Of a DNA stretch of 9,940 nt, positions 5,246 to 9,940 are shown piece after piece. This stretch comes from Actinomycetales bacterium Ga0077552 (lineage in GTDB: Bacteria; Actinomycetota; Actinomycetes; Actinomycetales; Microbacteriaceae), in the NCBI GenBank assembly GCA_001464255.1, contig LNFD01000360.1:1-9940 (forward strand), written 5' to 3'. Under the pieces are notes generated by a model. The model did not search any database, was not told the DNA's origin, and worked only from the letters and a program-made list of their open reading frames with translations. Position numbers and translations under genes: made by a program. Position 1 is the first letter of the stretch. Every line of letters starts with the position of its first letter.

Positions 5246-6058
5246 ATGCTCCCGGAACTCGGCTGGATGCCGCGCCTCGCCGCGGGCCTGCTCGCGCTCG
5301 GGCTGCTCGCGCTCTTCGTCGCGCGCGCCATCCGGAAGGATCGCCGCGAGTACGCGCGATTCCGGCGCTACCGCTCGACCGCGCGCCGCCAGGCGATGAT
5401 GCGGCGCTGGCTCATCGAGTCGGCGGTGCTCTTCGGTGGATCCTCTGTGATCGTGCTGCTGCTGACATGGCCGCTCGTCGGCCCGCTGCTCGCGGCAACC
5501 CAGGCCCTGCCGCCGATCGCCTGGCTGCGGGATGCCCTCGCCGGCGGCCTCGGCATCGCGCTGCTGATCGGCGCGGGGCTCGGGGTCGCCCTGCTCACGC
5601 TCGTCGGCGCGCGCAGCGCCCGCCGCGAGGGCGGCATCGTCATGGTCGGCGACATCGCCGCGCTGCTGCCGCGCAACCGGCCCGAGCTGCGCTGGGGCGC
5701 GGCGCTCTCGGTCAACGCGGGGGTCGTCGAGGAGGCGCTGTTCCGGCTCGCGCTGCCGGCCCTGCTCGTCGTCGTGACGGGCGAGCCCGTCAGCGCCTTC
5801 CTGCTCGCGGCGCTCGTGTTCGGCGCCCTGCACGCCTACCAGGGCTGGGTGGGGGTGCTCGCGACGGGCGTCGTCGGCCTGCTGTTCACCGCGCTCTACG
5901 TCGTGAGCGGCAGCATCGGCCTCGCCATGCTCGTGCACGCGCTGTTTGACCTGCGCACGCTCGTCGTCATCCCCGTGACGGTGTACCGCGTGCACGAGGT
6001 GCCCGGCACGGTGCTCTTCCCGAAGCCGCTCAGGGCGAGCATCCCTGACCAGACTTGA
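5246..6058 (+). CDS. CPBP-family intramembrane metalloprotease
   Basis: A 270-residue multi-pass membrane protein of the CAAX-protease / bacteriocin-processing (Abi) family, whose members cleave substrates within the membrane. The three family motifs are present: E-E-A-L-F-R with E162, E163 and R167; F-G-A-L-H with F192 and H196; and H-A-L-F-D with H231 and D235. So the likely catalytic glutamates and histidines are intact. Hydrophobic segments lie at about 9-27, 56-83, 97-121, 151-177, 182-196, 202-221 and 224-247, with a basic cytoplasmic patch at 28-54. The ATG at 5246 is chosen because it opens on a hydrophobic helix and lies at the expected start of a leaderless transcript; no Shine-Dalgarno sequence precedes it. 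It diverges from the MFS gene and is followed 31 bases later by the antitoxin gene. Family roles include bacteriocin maturation or self-immunity, but no peptide precursor gene is visible nearby, so the substrate is unknown. Confidence 0.9.
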   Translation: MLPELGWMPRLAAGLLALGLLALFVARAIRKDRREYARFRRYRSTARRQAMMRRWLIESAVLFGGSSVIVLLLTWPLVGPLLAATQALPPIAWLRDALAGGLGIALLIGAGLGVALLTLVGARSARREGGIVMVGDIAALLPRNRPELRWGAALSVNAGVVEEALFRLALPALLVVVTGEPVSAFLLAALVFGALHAYQGWVGVLATGVVGLLFTALYVVSGSIGLAMLVHALFDLRTLVVIPVTVYRVHEVPGTVLFPKPLRASIPDQT

Positions 6059-6075
6059 CCAGACCTGACCAGACC
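6046..6075 (+). repeat. Three tandem 10-base repeats at the toxin-antitoxin promoter
   Basis: The unit TGACCAGACY occurs three times without gaps: 6046-6055, 6056-6065 and 6066-6075 (last base T, C, C). The first copy encodes the last codons of the CPBP gene, the second supplies its TGA stop (6056-6058), and the third lies in the spacer of the antitoxin promoter. The 10-base period, near one helical turn, would place identical faces on one side of the DNA, as expected of repeated protein-binding sites. It could also be a simple tandem duplication. Confidence 0.85.
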
Positions 6076-6083
6076 TCTACCCT
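6055..6083 (+). promoter_or_regulatory. Promoter of the antitoxin-toxin operon (leaderless)
   Basis: TTGACC (6055-6060), a 17-base spacer and TACCCT (6078-6083) form a near-consensus promoter. The -10 ends six bases before the antitoxin ATG, so the predicted transcription start is A6090 itself. The -35 is created where repeat copies one and two meet (T6055 completes TTGACC), and repeat copy three fills the spacer. Binding by the antitoxin or the antitoxin-toxin complex, the usual autoregulation of type II modules, would fit this layout but is not shown. Confidence 0.68.
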
Positions 6084-6089
6084 GCCGTC

Positions 6090-6323
6090 ATGGTGATGGT
6101 GAATATCTACGAGGCGAAGACCGACTTCTCGAAGCTCGTCGCGCGCGCCGAAGCCGGCGAGCGCATCACGATCGCGCGCAACGGCCGGCCGGTCGCCGAG
6201 CTGGGCCCGGCCGGCGGCATCACGGTGAAACGCGAGCCCGGTGTGCTCGCCGGGAAGGTCTGGATGGCCGACGACTTCGACGACTTCACCGAGCAGGACG
6301 AGCGCGACTGGTACGGCGAGTGA
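6090..6323 (+). CDS. Phd/YefM-family antitoxin of a type II toxin-antitoxin pair
   Basis: A 77-residue protein that would bind and neutralise the PIN-domain toxin encoded next to it and repress their shared promoter. The N-terminal part has the Phd/YefM pattern N-I-Y-E-A-K-T-D-F-S-K-L-V (5-17), then A-G-E-R-I-T-I-A-R-N-G-R-P-V-A (22-36), the DNA-binding and dimerisation fold. Residues about 50-77 are the toxin-binding tail, ending in an acidic run with W73, Y75 and a final acidic residue. The start codon region is a doubled hexamer, ATGGTGATGGTG, offering ATGs at 6090 and 6096; the first is chosen because the promoter at 6055-6083 would start transcription exactly there. The stop overlaps the toxin's GTG start by 4 bases (GTGA), the usual arrangement to keep toxin below antitoxin. 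A Phd-type antitoxin paired with a PIN toxin is a common combination in actinobacteria. Confidence 0.92.
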   Translation: MVMVNIYEAKTDFSKLVARAEAGERITIARNGRPVAELGPAGGITVKREPGVLAGKVWMADDFDDFTEQDERDWYGE

Positions 6324-6694
6324 GGGCACTGCTCGACACGAACGCACTGCTGTGGTGGCTGAAAGAGCCCGACCGCCTCAGCCGCGAACAGTACGACACG
6401 ATCGCCGACGATCGGCACGACATCGCCGTCTCGGCGATCAGTGTCGCCGAGATCGCGATCAAGACCTCGATCGGCAAGCTGACCGGCATCGACGGCATCA
6501 CCGAGTGGATCGCTCGTCAAGGATTCCGCGAGCTGCCCCTTGCGAACCGGCACGCGATCGTGCTCGCCGACCTGCCCCTCCACCATCGCGACCCCTTCGA
6601 CCGGATGCTCGTCGCCCAGTGCATCGCCGACGACCTCGTGCTTCTGACCGGCGACCGGCGGTTGACCGCCTACCCGATCACCACGATCACGTGA
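6320..6694 (+). CDS. vapC: VapC-type PIN-domain ribonuclease toxin
   Basis: A 124-residue PIN-domain protein, the full usual length, predicted to be a Mg2+-dependent endoribonuclease that stops growth by cutting RNA (tRNA or rRNA for characterised VapCs) when the antitoxin is degraded. The acidic active site looks intact: D6 in L-L-D-T-N, E44 in S-V-A-E-I, D91 and D94 in R-D-P-F-D-R, and D112 in L-T-G-D-R-R. N8, S38 and the H-H-R-D-P-F-D-R signature (88-95) match the subfamily often paired with Phd/YefM antitoxins. The GTG start at 6320 overlaps the antitoxin stop; no independent ribosome binding site is seen, so translation should be coupled. Its TGA lies inside an 8-base overlap with the convergent end of mfd. 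The RNA target cannot be read from the sequence. Confidence 0.92.
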   Translation: MRALLDTNALLWWLKEPDRLSREQYDTIADDRHDIAVSAISVAEIAIKTSIGKLTGIDGITEWIARQGFRELPLANRHAIVLADLPLHHRDPFDRMLVAQCIADDLVLLTGDRRLTAYPITTIT

Positions 6695-9600
6695 CGGCGG
6701 CTTGCTCGGTGGCGTAGAGGTTCGTCAGCACCTGGCCGACCCAGGCCACGAGGTCGTCATCGCTCGCGCCGTTCGGCAACGGCACGGTCGCCACACGCTG
6801 CTGGCCGAACCACTTCGAGCCGGGGTACATGCGCTGCAGGCGCAGCTGCCGCGAGTCGGGCAGGTCGAGGCCGACGAGCCGAAGATTCGTGCCCATGACG
6901 ACGACGTCGCTCAATCCCAGCTTCTGGGCCTGGCGGCGCAGGCGCGAGACACCGAGCAGCGTGAGCACCGACGCGGGCGGGTCGCCGTAGCGGTCGGCGA
7001 GCTCGTCGAGCACGGCATCCAGTGCGGTGTCGTCGGAGGCCGGGGCGGTCGCCGTCGAGAGCTTCTGGTAGGCCTCGAGGCGCAGGCGCTCGCTCTCGAT
7101 GAAGTCCTCAGGAATATGCGCGTCGACGGGTAGCTCGAGCCGCAGCTCGGTCTGCTCTTCGGCCGCGTCGCCGCGGAAGACGCTCACCGCCTCGCCGATC
7201 ATGCGCAGGTACAGGTCGAAGCCGACTCCCGCGATGTGCCCGGCCTGCTCGGCGCCGAGCAGGTTGCCCGCGCCGCGGATCTCCAGGTCTTTCAGCGCGA
7301 TCTGCATGCCGCCGCCGAGGTCGCTGTTGGCGGCGATCGTCTGCAGGCGGTCGTGCGCCGTCTCGGTGAGCGGCTTCGACTCGTCGTAGAGGAAGTACGC
7401 GTAGGCGCGCTCGCGGCCTCGACCGACCCGCCCGCGCAGCTGGTGCAGCTGGCTGAGCCCGTACTTGTCGGCGCGGTCGATGATGAGCGTGTTTGCGTTG
7501 GCGACGTCGAGGCCTGTCTCGATGATCGTCGTCGAGACGAGCACGTCGAACTTGCGCTCCCAGAAGTCGACCATGACCTGCTCGAGCAGCGACTCGCTCA
7601 TCTGGCCGTGGGCGACGGCGATGCGCGCATCCGGAACCAGCTCGGCCAGGTGGCTCGCGACGCGCTGGATGCTCGACACGCGGTTGTGCACGTAGAACAC
7701 CTGCCCCTCGCGCAGCATCTCGCGGTGGATCGCCGCGGCGACCTGCTTGTCGCTGTACTGCCCGACGAAGGTCAGGATCGGGTGGCGGTCCTCCGGCGGG
7801 GTCGCGAGCGTCGACATCTCGCGGATGCCCGTCACGGCCATCTCGAGCGTGCGGGGAATCGGCGTGGCCGACATCGCAAGCACATCGACATTGGTCTTGA
7901 GCTTCTTGAGGGCGTCCTTGTGCTCGACGCCGAAGCGCTGCTCTTCATCGATGATCACGAGCCCGAGGTCTTTGAACTGGATGCCCTGGCTCAGGATGCG
8001 GTGCGTGCCGATGACGACGTCGACCGTTCCGCGCGCGAGCCCCTCGATCGTGTCTTTCGCCTCGCTGTCGCTCTGGAACCGGCTGAGCGCGCGCAGGTGC
8101 ACGGGGAAGCCCGCGAAGCGCTCGGCGAAGGTCTCGAGGTGCTGCTTCACCAGCAGGGTCGTCGGCACGATCATCGCCACCTGCTTGCCGCCCTGCACGG
8201 CCTTGAACGCGGCGCGCACGGCGACCTCGGTCTTGCCGTAGCCGACGTCGCCCGCGAGCAGGCGGTCCATCGGGATGGGCGACTCCATGTCGCGCTTGAC
8301 CTCGTCGATCGTCGTCAACTGGTCGGGCGTCTCGACGAAGGGGAAGGCCTCTTCGAGCTCGCGCTGCCACGGGGTGTCGGGCGGGAAGGCGAAGCCGCGG
8401 CTCGACATGCGCGCCGAGTAGAGCTTGACGAGCTCGACGGCGATGTCGCGCACCGCACGGCGCGCCTTGCCCTTCGCGGCCGCCCAGTCGCTGCCGCCCA
8501 TCTTGCTCAAGGTCGGGGCCTCGCCGCCGACGTAGCGGCTCAGCAGGTCGAGCTGGTCGGTCGGCACGTAGAGCTTGTCGCCGGGGTAGCCGCGCTTGCT
8601 CGGCGCGTACTCGATCAGCAGGAATTCGCGCTGGCTCTTCACGGCGTTGCGGCCGCCCGTGCTCACCTCGCGCTGCACGAGCTCGAGGAACCTGCCGATG
8701 CCGTGCGTCGCGTGCACGACGTAGTCGCCCGCCTTCAGTTGCAGCGGGTCGACGACGTTGGTGCGGCGGCTCGCGAGCTTCTTCGGCTGGCGCGAGTCGT
8801 AGCCGACCGCGCGGCCGTAGAACTCGGTCTCGCTCAGCAGACCGAGCTTCAGCTCGGGCAGCTCGAAGCCGTGCTCGACCTGCGCCTGCACGAGGTAGGC
8901 GACGCCGGGTTCCAGGCCATCCGGCAGCTCGTCGACGATGCGCGCCGCGACCTCCTGCTCGCCGAGCACATCGGCCGCGCGCTCGACGAGGCCATGGCCG
9001 GCGGCGCACACGATCATCGTCCAGCCCGCGCGCACGCGGTCGACGACATGGTCGACGGCGCCATCGCTGCGGCCCGAGAAGCCGGGGGGCTCGACTGCGT
9101 CGATGCGCACGACCTCGGGGTCGTCGGCGTCGAACGCGCTGATCGTGAACCAGTCGCGCGCGCCCGCGGCCTCGCGCAGGCCCGTGACGGTGACGAAGTC
9201 GCCGCCGTCGAGGTCGATCGGGGCCTCGGCCCCGACGGTCGCGGCGTGCCAGGCGGCGGTGAGGAACTCGCGGTTGGTCTCGAGCAGGCTCACGGCGCGG
9301 CTCGCGACGCGCTCGGGGCTCAGCACGGCGATGGCCGCGCGCGCGGGCAGGTAGTGGGTGAGCGGCACGAGCCGGTCGACGAGCGCGGGCGCGAGGCTCT
9401 CCATGCCCTCGACGGGGATTCCCTCGCCGATCTTCGCGAGCAGCTGCGCGAGGCTCGGGAACTCGTGCTCCATCTCGCGAGCGCGCTGGCGCACGGCCGG
9501 GGTCAGCAGCAGCTCGCGGGTCGGCGGCAGCTCGACGACGTCGATCTCCGTCGGGAGCGAGCGCTGGTCGGCGACCGAGAACTCGCGCAGCTGCTCGACC

Positions 9601-9940
9601 TCATCGCCGAAGAACTCGACGCGCACGGGATGCTCGGCGACGGCCGCGAACACGTCGAGGATTCCGCCGCGCACCGCGAACTCGCCGCGCCGCGTGACCA
9701 TGTCGACGCGGCTGTACGCGAGGTCGATGAGCCGCGCGGTGACCTGCGCGAGGTCGTAGCCGCGACCTGCGCGGCGCAGCACGACGGGCTCCACCTCGGT
9801 GAGGCCGGGGGCGAGCGGCTGCAGCGCCGCGCGCACCGAGGCCACGACGATGAGGTCGCCCTCGGGTGCCGCCTCCCAGTCGCGCAGGGCCCGCAGCGTG
9901 CGGATGCGCCGGCCGACGGTCTCGGCGCTCGGGCTCAGGC
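6687..9940 (-). CDS. mfd: Transcription-repair coupling factor Mfd (N-terminus beyond right edge)
   Basis: Mfd is the DNA translocase that displaces RNA polymerase stalled at lesions and recruits UvrA for nucleotide excision repair. The frame is open to the right edge (visible first residues L-S-P-S-A-E-T-V-G-R-R), giving about 1,084 codons; roughly the first 100 residues of a typical ~1,200 are missing. In order: the UvrB-like N-terminal domains with E-F-F-G-D-E-V-E (near 9620); the RNA-polymerase-interacting domain with D-Y-V-V-H-A-T-H-G-I-G-R-F (near 8690-8735); the translocase core with Walker A G-D-V-G-Y-G-K-T-E (8226-8252), D-E-E-Q-R-F-G (near 7930-7952), the motif III S-A-T-P-I-P-R-T-L and motif VI Q-L-R-G-R-V-G-R-G (near 7423-7449); and the C-terminal regulatory domain D7, ending at 6687. 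It is on the same strand as mazG. Its 3' end overlaps convergent vapC by 8 bases. An internal GTG at 9845 is not the true start, since conserved coding sequence continues upstream. Confidence 0.97.
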   Translation of the reverse strand, partial: LSPSAETVGRRIRTLRALRDWEAAPEGDLIVVASVRAALQPLAPGLTEVEPVVLRRAGRGYDLAQVTARLIDLAYSRVDMVTRRGEFAVRGGILDVFAAVAEHPVRVEFFGDEVEQLREFSVADQRSLPTEIDVVELPPTRELLLTPAVRQRAREMEHEFPSLAQLLAKIGEGIPVEGMESLAPALVDRLVPLTHYLPARAAIAVLSPERVASRAVSLLETNREFLTAAWHAATVGAEAPIDLDGGDFVTVTGLREAAGARDWFTISAFDADDPEVVRIDAVEPPGFSGRSDGAVDHVVDRVRAGWTMIVCAAGHGLVERAADVLGEQEVAARIVDELPDGLEPGVAYLVQAQVEHGFELPELKLGLLSETEFYGRAVGYDSRQPKKLASRRTNVVDPLQLKAGDYVVHATHGIGRFLELVQREVSTGGRNAVKSQREFLLIEYAPSKRGYPGDKLYVPTDQLDLLSRYVGGEAPTLSKMGGSDWAAAKGKARRAVRDIAVELVKLYSARMSSRGFAFPPDTPWQRELEEAFPFVETPDQLTTIDEVKRDMESPIPMDRLLAGDVGYGKTEVAVRAAFKAVQGGKQVAMIVPTTLLVKQHLETFAERFAGFPVHLRALSRFQSDSEAKDTIEGLARGTVDVVIGTHRILSQGIQFKDLGLVIIDEEQRFGVEHKDALKKLKTNVDVLAMSATPIPRTLEMAVTGIREMSTLATPPEDRHPILTFVGQYSDKQVAAAIHREMLREGQVFYVHNRVSSIQRVASHLAELVPDARIAVAHGQMSESLLEQVMVDFWERKFDVLVSTTIIETGLDVANANTLIIDRADKYGLSQLHQLRGRVGRGRERAYAYFLYDESKPLTETAHDRLQTIAANSDLGGGMQIALKDLEIRGAGNLLGAEQAGHIAGVGFDLYLRMIGEAVSVFRGDAAEEQTELRLELPVDAHIPEDFIESERLRLEAYQKLSTATAPASDDTALDAVLDELADRYGDPPASVLTLLGVSRLRRQAQKLGLSDVVVMGTNLRLVGLDLPDSRQLRLQRMYPGSKWFGQQRVATVPLPNGASDDDLVAWVGQVLTNLYATEQAAVT

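Noticed and set aside
5228..5995. An N-terminal extension of the MFS protein by up to about 256 codons.
   Set aside because: The frame is open but lies wholly antisense to the CPBP gene; the added sequence is His/Arg/Asp-rich and unlike any transporter N-terminus. GTG 5227 gives the normal family length.
6046..6075. The three 10-base repeats considered as a CRISPR remnant or an attachment-site duplication.
   Set aside because: The units are adjacent with no spacers, far too short for CRISPR, and no second copy is seen at the right end of the toxin-antitoxin module as an insertion duplication would leave.
6657..6670. A small hairpin (GGCGG, TTGA loop, CCGCC) near the end of vapC, considered as a terminator between vapC and mfd.
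   Set aside because: It is only 5 base pairs, lies within vapC coding sequence before the stop and has no T-run; it is likely chance.
5246..6694. The CPBP protease plus toxin-antitoxin genes considered as a defence island or a bacteriocin locus.
   Set aside because: There is no precursor peptide, modification enzyme, nuclease/helicase defence gene or integrase nearby; a toxin-antitoxin pair and one Abi-family protease are not enough to call such a system.

Overview
The window is GC-rich, gene-dense actinobacterial DNA. Base composition, codon use (GAG/GCG/CTC/GTC dominant), frequent ATGA/GTGA gene overlaps and many start codons without a Shine-Dalgarno sequence fit a member of the Microbacteriaceae; that family-level guess is inference. 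I see no tRNA, rRNA, CRISPR array, transposase or prophage gene. No stretch over 300 bases lacks a gene; the longest gap is 753-1003 (251 bases).

Left to right: (1) 1-136, minus strand, the first 45 codons of hisS, running off the left edge. (2) 150-752, minus, a TetR-family repressor 13 bases upstream of hisS. (3) 753-1003, an AT-rich island holding a 22-base palindromic operator under two overlapping, oppositely facing promoter-like sequences, then a GC-rich stretch folding into four consecutive stem-loops. (4) 1004-5227, minus, a compact four-gene operon read from right to left: a 14-TM-type (DHA2) MFS exporter, MazG nucleotide pyrophosphohydrolase, ABC ATPase and ABC-2 permease. Junctions are 4-base overlap, 5-base gap, 4-base overlap, and a strong stem-loop follows the last stop. 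(5) 5246-6058, plus, a CPBP-family intramembrane protease, whose start lies only 18 bases from the divergent MFS start. (6) 6090-6694, plus, a type II toxin-antitoxin pair (Phd/YefM-like antitoxin, PIN/VapC toxin) with a very good promoter embedded in three tandem 10-base repeats. (7) 6687-9940, minus, mfd, lacking its N-terminus beyond the right edge.

The core is chromosomal housekeeping: mfd (transcription-coupled repair), mazG (nucleotide-pool sanitation) and hisS (translation). mfd and mazG are close neighbours in many actinobacteria (for example mfd-mazG-lpqU-eno in Mycobacterium tuberculosis). Here they keep their shared orientation but are separated by the toxin-antitoxin pair, the protease and the MFS gene, and mazG is followed by an ABC exporter instead of eno. 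The accessory genes look like cargo gathered around this core: two exporters, a repressor, a membrane protease and a toxin-antitoxin module.

The coding genes belong to known families. The most interesting material is in the small intergenic spaces: a TetR operator with a divergent promoter but no divergent gene, a possible unreported structured RNA behind it, a single -10 element that may serve both the MFS and CPBP genes, and a repeat-built leaderless promoter for the toxin-antitoxin pair. These are read by eye and none has been tested against data.
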